From: Diphasiastrum complanatum
Lineage: Eukaryota > Streptophyta > Lycopodiopsida > Lycopodiales > Lycopodiaceae
Reading direction: 5' to 3'
Assembly (NCBI GenBank): GCA_029204225.1
Contig: CM055095.1
Coordinates: 66,117,940 to 66,179,939, forward strand
Length of the DNA stretch: 62,000 nucleotides
The first letter of the stretch is position 1; every line of letters starts with the position of its first letter. The notes under the pieces are model-generated. The model was not told the DNA's origin. It saw nothing but the letters and a program-made list of their open reading frames with translations, and searched no databases. The position numbers were made by a program, and so were the translations under genes. Below are positions 22,982-36,396 of the stretch, piece by piece.

Positions 22982-23670
22982 AGTAGCTTGCATCCTCGAT
23001 CCATAGGAGTATCTATGGGTTTGCAATCCTCCATGCCGTATCTGCGAAGTACATTGATTAGGTAAGATTGTTGGCTTATGGTGATCCTTTTGCTCGCACG
23101 ATCTCTGCTGATCTCCATACCGAGAAGGTAATGGACTGGGCCTAAATCAATCATCTCAAACTCTGATGAAAGCAGAGATTTGGTTTCCTATAATAACTAA
23201 TTTGAACTGATGATAATTAAGGAATTATCAATGTATAGTGCTATTATAGCATAGCTTGACCATTTAGGTTGAGATATACATTAGAGTCTACGGAGCAAGA
23301 AGTCAAATTGTGCTGCAACAAGAAGTGATTGATTCTTTCATACCAGGCCTTGGGAGCTTGCTTAAGACCATATAATATCTTATGCAATTTGCATACCAAA
23401 TGCTCCTTGCCTTGAAGGATGTAACCTTCTGGTTGATAAATGAATATGTCTTCTTGTATATATCCATATAGGAATGCCGTCTGGACGTCCATCTAGTGAA
23501 TGTCTAGATCTTCTACAACAGCTATAGCCAATAAGGTACGAATAGACTGATGCTTTACCACTGGACTAAAGGTCTTAGTGTAGTCTATCCCAAATACTTG
23601 CTCAAATCTTTTAACCACCAGTCTAGCTTTCCATTTGGATATTGATCCTGTCTTGCAGACCTTCTAACTG
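22982..23670 (-). pseudogene. Copia relic C, segment 1 (RT)
   Basis: Minus-strand frames give [19 protein letters not shown], then MDVQTAFLYGYIQEDIFIYQ, YGLKQAPKAWYERINHFL, DLGPVHYLLGMEISRDR and CKPIDTPMDRGCKL in copia RT order. Frameshifts and lost stretches (the YVDD region near 23200 is degraded) mark it as dead. Wording differs clearly from A, B, F and H, so it is another copia lineage. It hosts both the B and A insertions. Confidence 0.82.
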
Positions 23671-23934
23671 CAAGCGCTTGAGTGGATGATTCTCCTTGGT
23701 GATGAAAATCTAGCAAGTTCATGCGTGTGCAAAACAATCCTAAAGTGTGAATGATCTTGTTAAGCTTTGTGTTTAGCACATAATCTGATTCTTGATTGAT
23801 TATCAAGATCTAGTACAAGAATTTATGGCCAAAGCACAATCTAGCATGCTAGAAATCAAAGAATGATTGCTTTCAACATCAAAAGAGAAGATGTACAAAG
23901 AATCTAATGCATTAGCATAGCCTCCTCCACGAGT

Positions 23935-25110
<1,176 letters not shown>

Positions 25111-25113
25111 TGG

Positions 25114-25260
<147 letters not shown>

Positions 25261-25616
25261 GATACTTTCCACACACTTTTAGAGAGAGAAAGATTGAAGT
25301 GGGTCATAGGTGGTTCCCACTTAAAAAGAAATGTCCTCTTTTGTTTGAGTCAAATTTGATACAAATTTAGAAATTGATAACTTTGCTCATCTCGGGTCAT
25401 AGGTCATCCCCACTTATCTTGAAAAAAATCAAATAGAAAAAGAATATAACCAAATTGTTAATAAATCGAAATGCCTAAAGAAGACATTCTCGTCCTTGAA
25501 AAATATAAACAAAAACACAAAAATTGCATTTAAAAAAGCAAAAACTCATTTTAATGCTCAAATTCGATAGGAATGACTGTGGGAAAGTTGAAACTAAATT
25601 AAGCCAATCATTGTGA

Positions 25617-26860
25617 AGTATGTACATGCACGTAATGTCAATTGTTCATGTTTTCTTTGTTACATTAATGGGACCTCCATAAATAGGAATTTCATGTAAA
25701 TTTGGAACCAAAGTTTTTTGTAAGCATATTCCTAAGTGGACATCAAATAAAAGTTAACACATAGCACATGAAAAATCCAATGGAATGTGCATGTGCACAA
25801 CCAATGATGGGATACCACATGGCATATGTACGTTCTAACTAATCATTGGTTTTCACATCCACGTTATGTTAAAAAAAAAAAGCAAACATTTTTTGCACAA
25901 AATTTGAAAACCAAACTCTGAAAAAAAAAAAAAACTTCACACATGGCTTTAAGTATTGGAAGGCCCAAGCCTTCCTCTGACATTCCACCTTAGTTATGTG
26001 CCTTCACGTGAAAAAAATCTCCTCTTTTGTTTGAAAGCCAGATGTAGGAAGTCAAATTTTATTCAAAGATCAAATTTAAATAATATTCCTCATAGTGGGT
26101 CACAAGTGGTCCCCACTTGAAAAAAGCTCGTTTTTTTGTTTAGAAGGTAAATAAGAAAATTCAAATATCATAAAAAGGTCAAGCTCTAATATTTTACAGC
26201 CATGAAACATATATGCTATATGAAAGTAAGCAAACATATCTATACATGAGTAGAAGCCTTGCCTTTTCTTTGCAAGGCAATAACATAGTTCAAGAATCAA
26301 GTTGCCTTTAGTAAAGCAATCAAATAATAAAAAGAAACAAGAAACAAAAAATACCGTTTAGAAAAACTTAAAATAACTCATTTTAATCGATCCATGTATT
26401 CAGCACCATCACTAGCATGCTAGTGATGGTGCATGCACCATCCAAGGGTGGTGGTGGGTGCTCCACCACCTCCCCCTCTCCTCTCTCATCTCTCCTTGTC
26501 CTTCCATTGTTGGATGGAAGGGCACCAACACAACCACTGTGTGGAATACACTGCTCCCATTTCAATGGTCAAACTCACTCAAAATGACCAAGTAGTAGAC
26601 GGTAAAGCTATATGTAAAATAAACCATTCAATATAAAGTGTGTATGCACATAATGCCAAGTGCTTATCGTTTTTTTTTTGTAATCTAAAGGCACCTCAAG
26701 TAATTAAATTTTTATGTAATTTAAAACCAATACTTTTTTACGAGCATTCTTATTGCAATTTGCCAATAGACACCCAATAAAAAGTTGACACATAGCACAT
26801 GAAAATTCAAATGGAATGTGCATGCGCACAGCCACCAATGATAGGATGGCACAATGCACA
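25617..26860 (+). repeat. Diverged ~220-bp direct repeats 1 kb apart
   Basis: 25617-25835 and 26638-26860 align in order: GTATGTACATGCACGTAATG versus GTGTATGCACATAATGCCAA, then a TGTAATTT..ACCAA segment, then shared AACACATAGCACATGAAAA / GACACATAGCACATGAAAA, then GGAATGTGCATG. Lysine-coloured poly-A tracts and a ~40-bp ACTCATTTTAAT segment precede both. It is probably an old interspersed repeat; type unknown. Confidence 0.5.
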
Positions 26861-26869
26861 TGCATGCTT

Positions 26870-27572
26870 CATCAAAAGAAAATGTCGAAAATAAAATCTA
26901 ATAGCAAAATGTTGAAATATTGGGCAAAATGTCCCAAAACTAAACTACTAAATAGCATAAACTTCTCATCATGATGTGGCATTAAAGAGGGACATGCCCG
27001 ACAGCTCCTTGGACCTTCAGCCCTGGTCTTCGTTTCCTGGCCGCCCTCTCCATCTCGCTCGGGCAATGTCAAAAGCTCTAATAGCACTTCTATGCAGGCA
27101 TCACTTTGCACCTGGGTTGTAGTGGATGCTGATTGCGAGAAAACAAATGGGAACAATCAGTACAGCAGCACATATGATTTGTATTTATAAGTTGAATTAT
27201 CAGTTTAGTTTTCGCTTGAGCTATAGAGGCAGACAATTATCACTGATCGGAGCAAGAAAATTTTGCAAGTTGCAAATCTAATCGGACACTTGCCTGTTTC
27301 TGGTTGTGGAATTTGGTGATGCAACGGCTGAATAACATGAGGTATGCATCTTGATTTCGAAGGACGGCTTCAACCAGCTGGAACCAGGTCCAGATAAACT
27401 TTGGATGCCAAAACAACAAACTGAGCCAATCCCGTTGGATGATGAGCAACATGAGGTATGACACAACAACAATTGCAAATCATTATTGTGAAATGCTGTT
27501 GATATGGTTGTAGCTAGGAATCCCGAAACTAGGCAATGTTGATGTTATGTACGAGATAGAAGCCTGTGCAAG
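26870..27572 (+). other. Upstream region of the RING-H2 gene
   Basis: No other gene is supported. TATTTATAAG at about 27181-27190 is a candidate TATA box, which would give a leader of roughly 350 bases. The minus-strand ORFs here are shadows. A leader intron cannot be excluded. Confidence 0.3.
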
Positions 27573-28745
27573 ATGGACCTGATTTCCGGTGGTAGTCTTC
27601 GTTCAACGCCCAGCTCGTCACCACCTATCGCTTCTAGCTCCCAATCTAAACATCAATTTACCTCGATAAATATTGGAATTATCAATTCCATTTTTTGGGC
27701 GGCGTTTCTAGTGCTTATGTACACGATATATCGCATGACGAGGATGCTACGAAGACGAGGACTTGATTCCGAAGTGACTGTGGATCAGCATCAAGCAAAC
27801 AACACTGGATGTGGTGTTGAGGAAGCTATCATTCAGGTTCTGCCTACTTTTTCTTTCTCATCTTTGAGAGGGAACAAAGAAGGGCTAGAATGCGCAGTGT
27901 GCTTAAGCAGATATGCGGATAGTGATGTTCTCCTGCTGCTCTCAAGATGTAAACATGCTTTTCATATCGACTGCGTGGATATTTGGCTTCGTTCCCATTC
28001 TACCTGTCCTCTTTGTAGGTGTCAAATTTCGGAGGAAGATCCATTGCTTGCAGATGGGATACGTCGTGCCAGAGTCTCGTCAGATATTGCATTGTCGACA
28101 CCCAGGCGCTCAGTAGAGATTGGGAGTTTCCAGATATTTGTGAAGCGAGATGACGGAGAGATTTCTGCAAGAGTTGGCCGAAGGCCTCAGACACTGCTAC
28201 CGGAGAACATGCCGAGTGATATAGGGGGAGCTGGGACAACACCCTTGACTGATGAGGCAAGCTTCATGCTGAGGCGATTCAGCCACACGATTATCGTTTC
28301 AGATCATGTGGTAATGCAGAGCAGATGGAGCAATTTCGTACCAGCTGATTTGCTATTCTTGATAAAGAAGCAAAATTTGATCTCATGCGCCTCAAATTCA
28401 GATAGAAAGAACCAAATTAATAGCTTGAATGCAAAAGCTGATGGTGGCAGTACTACGAAGGATCCTGAGGCTGGCACATCATGGGCGGCCTACGAATGCA
28501 AGGACCCGTCTTTCTCAGACCAAAGATCCATGTCTGAGATCACCGGATTAAAGAGATATGCCTCTTTTAATGGCACATTTGATGGTAAATCAGCTGAAGA
28601 TAGCCATTCAGATAAACAAGATGAAGAGAAACAGAAATGGCTTTCAATGATCAAAACGACATTGAACTGGATCATGGGCACAGAGAGAATACAGATTACC
28701 AAATCTCTTCACACGAACCTGAAGGGACATAATGTTTTTCTTTAA
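27573..28745 (+). CDS. RING-H2 finger protein, ATL family E3 ligase
   Basis: An intronless 390-codon gene. A Ser-rich N-terminus is followed by one hydrophobic, membrane-anchor-like segment at about 33-53 and a basic stretch. Next is the ATL 'GLD'-type region GVEEAIIQVLPTFSFSSL (81-98). The RING-H2 domain is C107-x2-C110-x15-C126-x-H128-x2-H131-x2-C134-x10-C145-x2-C148, with all eight zinc ligands and the DxWLRSHSTCPLCR wording of ATL proteins. C-terminal blocks SRWSNFVPADLLFL (249-262) and RSMSEITGLKRY (317-328) resemble what I recall of ATL13/ATL42-type proteins. Family role: membrane-anchored ubiquitin ligase that binds an E2 and ubiquitinates targets, often in stress or defence; the target here is unknown. 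No retroelement coding sequence is seen within about 3 kb on either side. It is the only convincing host gene. Confidence 0.9.
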   Translation: MDLISGGSLRSTPSSSPPIASSSQSKHQFTSINIGIINSIFWAAFLVLMYTIYRMTRMLRRRGLDSEVTVDQHQANNTGCGVEEAIIQVLPTFSFSSLRGNKEGLECAVCLSRYADSDVLLLLSRCKHAFHIDCVDIWLRSHSTCPLCRCQISEEDPLLADGIRRARVSSDIALSTPRRSVEIGSFQIFVKRDDGEISARVGRRPQTLLPENMPSDIGGAGTTPLTDEASFMLRRFSHTIIVSDHVVMQSRWSNFVPADLLFLIKKQNLISCASNSDRKNQINSLNAKADGGSTTKDPEAGTSWAAYECKDPSFSDQRSMSEITGLKRYASFNGTFDGKSAEDSHSDKQDEEKQKWLSMIKTTLNWIMGTERIQITKSLHTNLKGHNVFL

Positions 28746-29467
28746 GAAATAAGCACTCAAAATTGCTGAGGAGTCATTGCATGACATTTTACAAAGATGG
28801 TAGAGGTGTATCTTGATCTTTATTATATTCAAGTGTAATATTTTAATGTTTTAATATTGATGATTGCATCACCCTACTTTTCTATGATTTTAGTTGTTGT
28901 GGGGCTTTTCTTTTTTCATCTTGCTTTTTGAATACTACATTTGAATTTGCGCCTTGCCGGCAATATATTACAAATTTAAATAAATAAATCATTTTATTAA
29001 CTTAATAAAACTATGTAAACATAAGATTTGTATGGATCTACTTTGAAAACAATAAACAAAAAATTGCGCGCATTTAACATGGTTACCAGTTTTATTTTAG
29101 TGTGCGGAGCTTCGCATCTAAACCCCGATGACGCCTACATGGATCTACCTAATTTATTACACAAAAATCTTTTGCATTTGAAAACAATAAACAAAAAATT
29201 TCGCGCATTTAACATGGTTACCAATTTTATTTTATTTTTAACACGAGTTGTTTTCAGCACATTTTTGTGCGCGTGTGCATAAAATCCTTGGTCAGTTGAC
29301 GAGACATAACATGCCATCAAATGATTGAAATTTCAATCTTTCAATTGTATGTGAAACTAGACTTGACTCCTCATTGTGTTATTGGAAGACTTAAAGTTTT
29401 TCTCTCAATTGTTGGCAATTTGACCTCCAAAAACTTCAATTTTTAGCACTTTTCAACAATTACACAT

Positions 29468-29915
29468 GGGTAACTTTAGGTGCACGTTTATATCTCTATA
29501 GAACTCCAAATTTAATGTTGTTTCTATGGTCATAAAGGATTTTTGAAAGTAGACGGTTAAAGAAAGGGTTGTAAAAGGCACCTCCTAGCATACTTTTCAA
29601 CACTTGACATGGATGGGTAACTTTAGATGCACATATATATTTCTACAACTTCAAATTGAAAAATATTTGTGAGACATGTTTCTATGCCATCATATAGTAC
29701 TTTTTAAAGTAGACAAACCAAAAACTTGTTGTTAAAATCATGGTACTATATACTCATGTATAATATTTCCAGTTTTGGTGACTTTGTTCAATACTTAAAA
29801 AGGTAACTTTAAAGTCGCGTATCTATGTCTATAGATCTCCAGATTCAATTTTTTTTTTATAGGCATGTTTCTATAATCATATAGGACTTTTAAGAGTAGA
29901 CAGGCTAAAAATTGA
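29468..29915 (+). repeat. Three degenerate copies of a ~160-180-bp unit
   Basis: Each copy has GGTAACTTTA, then a TATAT/TCTAYAGA stretch, TGTTTCTAT, CATATAGNACTTTT and AGTAGAC. Starts are near 29468, 29624 and 29807. Confidence 0.45.
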
Positions 29916-30065
29916 ATGTAAAATTCACAACAATGTATCGATAAATGTATATATAAAGAACACACATGTGAAAGGATTTGATGTTATTCATCATAGTTTA
30001 TGAGATATGATTTTTTGAATAAATGCTTGAAATGCACACTTTGTGTGCATTTTGTGACGACTCTA

Positions 30066-31415
30066 GATGCCAATATTCAAAGTGCTTTGAAAATACATAT
30101 TATCATACTGTATATCGTATTTTTGTCAAAAATTGTAATCATGCTATATACAAATTTGCACATATTTTAGATTGATCAACTTAAAACAAAATTATTAAAC
30201 ATAAAAATACTAAAATCAATAGCAAAAAATTGTATTATACTTATTTAATAAATTTAGTAACAAATGTTTCAAAATATTAAACTTTCATGTCTTTTAGCTT
30301 GTCTATTCAATTTACTCAAAAATTTATTCCTTGTCTATTTTTCTACTCAAAAATTTCCAAATCTATTGTATGGGCTTTAATGCCTGAGTGGAAGCAACAT
30401 TTTTTTTTCTTAGATTTTGAAGCTCCTTGAGCTGGCTGGCCTTTTATTTAAAACATTTTCCATTTGTCAAAAATTTTATCTTAAAGGGCCCACACTTGAA
30501 AATAGAATAAAGAGAACAATTAGAAATGTGTTTAAATTAATTTATTGATAAAACTTTTTGAAACTAATATTCTATGCTGAGCATAGCAAAGTAATTTTCT
30601 GGCCATTACAAAACACAAGTTGATAGAAATTATTGTATTTGGTAAGGCTTGGCGTTGGATTTTTTGTGTCATACAACATACCTGTTTCTTGTGCACAAAG
30701 AACTTTCAATTCTAGTTGGTTGATATCTCCAACCTTTGAAACCCTAACATACTCTTTATGAAAAAATCTTATTGTTTGGATTATTGTCATTTGCATCATG
30801 CAGTCTTGATCAATGTCATGGTCCTAGGCAAGAAATTTAGCTTCTTTCACTATCAATCCGACCAAGTCAATGGCACTAACAATTTGGAAGAAAGTGAGAG
30901 TACTCTTGGACAATTGCTTTCTGGCTTGGAGACTATTATTGTCGTCCAAAACAATAAAATGATAAGAATCTCAAATTAAAATTTGAAACGGACCTACATT
31001 CTTGTATATACAATAGCTTGTATATGATTCTTAAATTTAATTTTTAAATTATGCACATGTGTTTCATTAGGCTCTCAAAGCTCCATTAGTAACATGGTGA
31101 CAAAAAAAAAACATGACATGGAGATCCAGTTTTTGCAATTTTTTAAACATTTTTCAAAAAAATGTCAATATTCAAAATACTTTGCAAATATATATTACCA
31201 CGTTGAAAAATATCGTATTTTGTTAAAAAAATTAAAATCATACTAAAAAATTAAGATACAAATTTAATAACATATTCAAATTTGTACATATTCTGAATTG
31301 ATTAATTAAAAACAAGATTATTTAATATAAAACTACTAAAATTAATAAAAAAAATTAAATCTACTTATTTGAAAAATTATCTAGTAATAACCAATATTTC
31401 AAAATATTAAAACTT
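30066..31415 (+). repeat. Diverged ~240-bp direct repeats 1.1 kb apart
   Basis: 30066-30297 and 31158-31415 share, in order, AATATTCAAARTRCTTTG, ATATCGTATTTT, AAAATCATACT-like and CATATTYWGATTGAT segments, ending TTTCAAAATATTAAA. AT-rich composition weakens the case, but the order is kept throughout. Confidence 0.4.
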
Positions 31416-32298
31416 CTTTGTTTGAAAGAGTTTGCTTTCAAAAAATAATGTCTTATAGACGCAATATAAATTTAAATCAATATTTTCATAAATTTTTTAA
31501 TATTTTAAAATTATAATTTGTAGAGATTTACAAAGATTTTTTTTTATTAAGGCCAAAGAAATATAAACACTAACTAACCTTAAACATCTAAAATTACATG
31601 ACTTTTGAAAATTTTAAATTGTTTAGATAAAAGACCTTATCGTTAGTATTATAATTAAGAACCTACAATTTTATTAATATATTTGAATATTTTAGAATAT
31701 AAAAAATATAGTTAGTTCTAATAATATTCATTATTTTTTTGAGAATATAACTTTAAATCAATATTAAATTTTCATTTCATAACAATAATCATAAAAATAG
31801 AAATATCATTTAATAAAAATATTGATTAAATTTAAATAGTGATATTGTCAAGAAATTTTCAAATATTCCAAATAATGAATAATATTAAAAAGTATAAACT
31901 AATTTAAAAACTTCATGACACAAAAGTTTGAAATTCAAATAAATTTTTTTAAAATCATAAAATTATCATATATGTTGTTCTCAAAATGATGTCTTTGGCC
32001 TTTTTTGGAGGAGCCTCAATAGAAATAGTGACAACTTCCTACACAATTTCCTCTATTCCACAATAGTGTAGTCTTGAACTAAAATATATCCCAAATCTCC
32101 TATGTCACCAACTTTCTCACTAGCAGGAGGTTGTAGTTCTTTCGATAGAGAAATTATAGAGTCTTCTGTTATTAGGGGTTGTGTAGTATGATATCGTTCG
32201 CTAGGAGTGTAACCTTTAACATGCATACCACAAGAAAGAGTGGGAGAGGTGGAGAAAGAGTGAGAGGAAAAGATGAGAAGAAGAGGTAGAAAGGCGTG

Positions 32299-32404
<106 letters not shown>

Positions 32405-32679
32405 TGGAGACCCAAAAATGATAGAGTTTTTTTTTTATAAAATTGTATATTTTCATACATAGAAAATGGCTTTCTTCTATAGAGAGGAGTTGAGAGGTTC
32501 CTTTCTTTCCATTGGCCCACTTATTTCTACAATGATTGTCATCTCAGCCATTAAGATACATTTGTGTTTCTTTTTGGTTGAGATGTGCTTTCTAATCTTA
32601 GACTTGATAAGTAGAAGTTTGACAAACACACTTTGACCAAACTTGAACCTTATAACTTTGTAAAGTCTAAGTTAAAAAC

Positions 32680-33351
32680 TTATTTTATCATGTTGTCATT
32701 TTTGCTCTTTAGTAGATGGATCCAACAAAATCTACTAAAATCATCAATGAAAGTTACATACATCTTAGCTCCACTATTGCTAATTGTAGTGATTCCATAA
32801 ATATTTGAATCTATAATTTGAAAAGGCTTTGTAGATCTAGATGTAGATCTAGCATAAGGTAGTCTATGTGACTTTGACAAAGCACAAGACTCACAAACAT
32901 GATTGATGCTACTTAAGAATTTTGGAAGACCAATAACAACTTTCTTCATAGCCATTACCTCCAATGACTTGAAGTTGAGGTGCCCCATCCTTTTATGCCA
33001 AACCTCTTGAATAGGTATTTGCTCACTTGCCACAAATCCAACTTGGCTAGCATTAACACATGCATCTAGTTTGAACACCTTTCCTTGTCTTTTACCTTTT
33101 GCAATCAAGATATCCTTCCTTTTGATCATGCAAGCATCTCCATCAAACTCAACTTTGAAATCTTACTTAGCAAGTGACTCACACTAAGTATATTCTTGGT
33201 AATGAAAGGTATGAACAAAACATCCTTCAAATGAACATTCATATTTGAGAGAAATAGGAATTGTGTCAATCCCTTTGATTGCACACTCACCATCATTGGT
33301 TGTGTAGATCACCTTCTTGTCATCTTCACATGCCAACAAAGAAGTGAAGTA
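32680..33351 (-). pseudogene. Copia relic D: protease end and integrase start
   Basis: Reading from 33351 on the minus strand: YFTSLLA and YTTNDGECAIKGI (protease C-terminal part), a frame change, then GKRQGKVFKLDACV. The integrase zinc domain WHKRMGHLNFKSLEVMA..CESCALSKSHRLPYARS follows, and then the first part of the integrase core, YVTFIDDFSRFCWIHLLKSK. Wording is very close to element H. The core's first Asp is Asn or displaced (IIDSNIYG). Both ends are cut: AT-rich DNA on one side, the LTR of element E on the other. Confidence 0.82.
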
Positions 33352-33838
33352 TAAAGACCACTAGGGAAAACCCCCTAAGATGAGGATATGAAAACACAAC
33401 AAGAGAGACTACGGAGAAAAACCACCCAACCAATCCTAGATCCCTCCTGAAGAATCCTCCTGGATCTAGCCCCCAAGTCGTGTGATAGCAAGAGGAGAAG
33501 AGCTCTACTGGTAACCTGGACCAAAGTAGTCGACGTGAAATTCACTACCTCAATATATAGAGTGTAGGATCGTATGCATGAACCCAAGCAATCCCCATGC
33601 AGGTCAACTATAAATAGGTCACAACATTGAATGCATTTCTCCTACCTATATTTGTCACACGTACATGCACTACTCCATATGTTTCAATTAGAGTGTCTAG
33701 GTCCTCTCAAGGTCATTAGTCACCAACAGGCCTCGATGTGGAATAAAATCTAGATATGACCAATAATCTCGAATATTGGAGGGCTGGTCTACCATATTAG
33801 GACTATTCCATGTCCATAACTGAATATGGCCATACATT
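33352..33838 (-). repeat. Element E 3' LTR (~487 bp)
   Basis: Starts TAAAGACCACTAGGG and ends GGCCATACA, followed by TTCTCCCTCTC, the plus-strand image of a purine-rich PPT. It contains TATATA at 33554-33559. Related copies are at 42087 and 50818. Confidence 0.75.
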
Positions 33839-35700
33839 CTCCCTCTCTTAAACATGTTCTGTCCTCAGAACATGAAAAAGGAAATATGAAATTATCTCTT
33901 AAGCTTTCAAGTTTTACCCATGAATATGCCCTAGAGTAAAGAAATTTAGAGATCTAAATCCTTGACTCACCCAATTGATCAAGAATTTTTCAACATATTA
34001 AGAATCATCGTATTCCTATATAATCTTCTAATGATCTCTAAGTATCAATTTATGATTTGTCAATTATAAACCTTTAGAATCTTATGATTTGTCAATAATA
34101 ATTTATAGGAATTCAAAAGCATATTTAATCATTAAAAGATTTTGGACTATATGTACAACATTACATTCAAGAAATATAAGAAACGTTCTGAAATCTTTTC
34201 CGCAAGGAAAATTAATGGATTCCAAAAATATTCTTTCAACCAGATTCTTAATAAGACTATGAGTTCTAAATACTACAATCAATCAAGAAATTAAAGACAA
34301 TTACAACATGTCTTTAACAACATAAACTTTATACAATCACTTATAATAATATCTAGAGATTACAAAATTCTGCTCAATTCCAACTAAATTCAGTTTACCA
34401 TTTTTGGAACCATTAGGATCCGGTATCCAATTGAGCTCTTAGGGATACTATCACTAATGAGTCAAGTCTATTCCTCAACTGAAAAATACTCACCTAAAAA
34501 TTCCGTATATCCTATGCACACAATTCCTTGATGAATCCAAATGACTCATAAATTATGTGTCTTACAAGCACTACACACAAAACAAACAATTTCTGGTGAA
34601 TTCTCTTCACACTGTCCATTTCACCAATTAACTTTCACAGGAGTAAAACAACTACTCAAGTTTATCGCCCATGATTTAGAAATCTTAAATGTCTAGGTGA
34701 AGAATTCAATTATACTAGTATAACACCACATTTAGATCCTTATCCAAATAATTTTAAAGTTAACTTATAAATCTATCAGAACAAATCTATTAATTCTACT
34801 AGTCTACAGATCAACTGTTAGCATTACCAATAACATAAATACTAAATCAAAAAGATTATCTGACCGATCTTCAACTATTGCTAGAAAAATATCTCCTACT
34901 ATTGAATTCTCCATTTCTTTAAGTATTTCACTGTAGACGACAATATCATCTAAGAATACCACTAGGCATTGGCCCCGATATGGACAAGAAATCTCGTTCA
35001 TAAACAATTGAAATAACCCAAACGTATTCATCAATCCAGGAAGGAATCGTTAAGAATTCAGATTAACTAAAGTATAACTAATAGATATCCAATATCTATA
35101 TCCGAAATGGTACAAGGAATACAATTCCTTCAAAAAGATTTTTAACCGCAATATCCGATAATACAGAGATCTTAAAACCTCCATCTGGGTTTCCAATACT
35201 AGATATGCACATATCTATTCTGCCAAGTACTGGAGTACCCCCATATTTGTTCCTAATGGACCACAATAATCCATTGACAAAATTGTGATTTAACAAGAAT
35301 CTATACATGGTTTTACCGTCACATAAAACAACCATGCCTGGAAAAAATTATTATGAAGAATGGTATTTTATTGCCAATCCTAAATCCATGGATCCAATCA
35401 CATAGCCGTAACAGTTAGGATAATAAAATTACTCTCCAAAGATTCTCTTGGTTAAGGTCAAGAGAACAGGTAATTCAATTCTCAACTGTCGATTTAGGTA
35501 GATTCACAAATATCTCCTTATCGAATCAATTATTGCTTTGATCACAGCTAACCTTGCAAAGACCTTCACTACTCCGAGCTATACAACAACCAACCCCATT
35601 ACAAATAGCATCATGCATCCATCCAAATGCCCCAAACCCCTTTGCAGAAACTATGACATCAATGCAGCACAAGGCTATGGGCATGCAATACCCAGTGACA
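33839..35700 (-). other. Element E interior, decayed
   Basis: Apart from the RT fragment at 34804-35034, I could not read gypsy domains here. Stops are dense in all frames. The minus-strand ORF 35096-35335 is not recognised. Confidence 0.4.
34804..35034 (-). pseudogene. Gypsy reverse transcriptase fragment
   Basis: The minus strand encodes MNTFGLFQLFMNEISCPYRG and then CLVVFLDDIVVYSEILKEM. This matches the gypsy RT block GLxNAPxTFQxLMNxxF..xVVVYLDDILVYS, with the catalytic Asp pair preserved as FLDD. The surrounding domains are eroded. It supports calling E a Ty3/gypsy element. Confidence 0.75.
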
Positions 35701-36382
35701 TGTAAAAATTACAGCAAATAAGGATCCTAAAACACTTGAAATGATGAGGAAAACAATAGATTATGATTTCATAACATTAGCACGAGTTGAACCATCAAAA
35801 TCCATCAAAAATCTATGCTTGAACCTCACTAAATGGCCCAAATCCTTGAAGAAGGCTTCACACGTGTGAAAGTCCGGCCTCCCACAGTCTGAGTACTATA
35901 CACCAGACCTACATTCAATCCTATAATCATTAGTAATCACAAGTACTCAAACAATTATGAACATAGAGAGCAATTGCACCATTATGAGAGAAAAATCATG
36001 AAATTGCTTGATTGATTTTGGTGAGATATCATCACCTATATATACATGATCCATCACGGTTTTGGGCAGGTATGAGCAGCCCTAAACCTATCCCTAATGC
36101 TAATTTTGGTGGATCTTTCATCCCTACCAAGTTAGGGTTGGAATCTTGGAGATCCCTCAACAATGCAAAAACTACCAAAAATAGCTCCTATTTTTTCTCT
36201 CTTGTATCTAAGCATAATTTGGACTCATTCCAAAGGTTCTAACACTTAGGTCTACTTGAGAACATCCTTATGAATGGAATCCTATGCTATTTGGCACGTG
36301 TGACAAAGCACATCATGACCATCTAACTATTTACAAGTCATATGACCAAAACTAGTCAAGCTAGAATTGTGAATTTTTAACA
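35701..36382 (-). repeat. Element F 3' LTR (682 bp)
   Basis: TGTAAAAATTACAGC to GAATTTTTAACA. It has a TATATATA box at 36037-36044 on the transcribed strand. Confidence 0.92.
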
Positions 36383-36396
36383 CTCCTCCTCACTAT

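Noticed and set aside
27240-27478. Minus-strand ORFs upstream of the ATL gene
   Set aside because: Short, overlapping in two frames, no motif. More likely promoter or leader sequence of the plus-strand gene.
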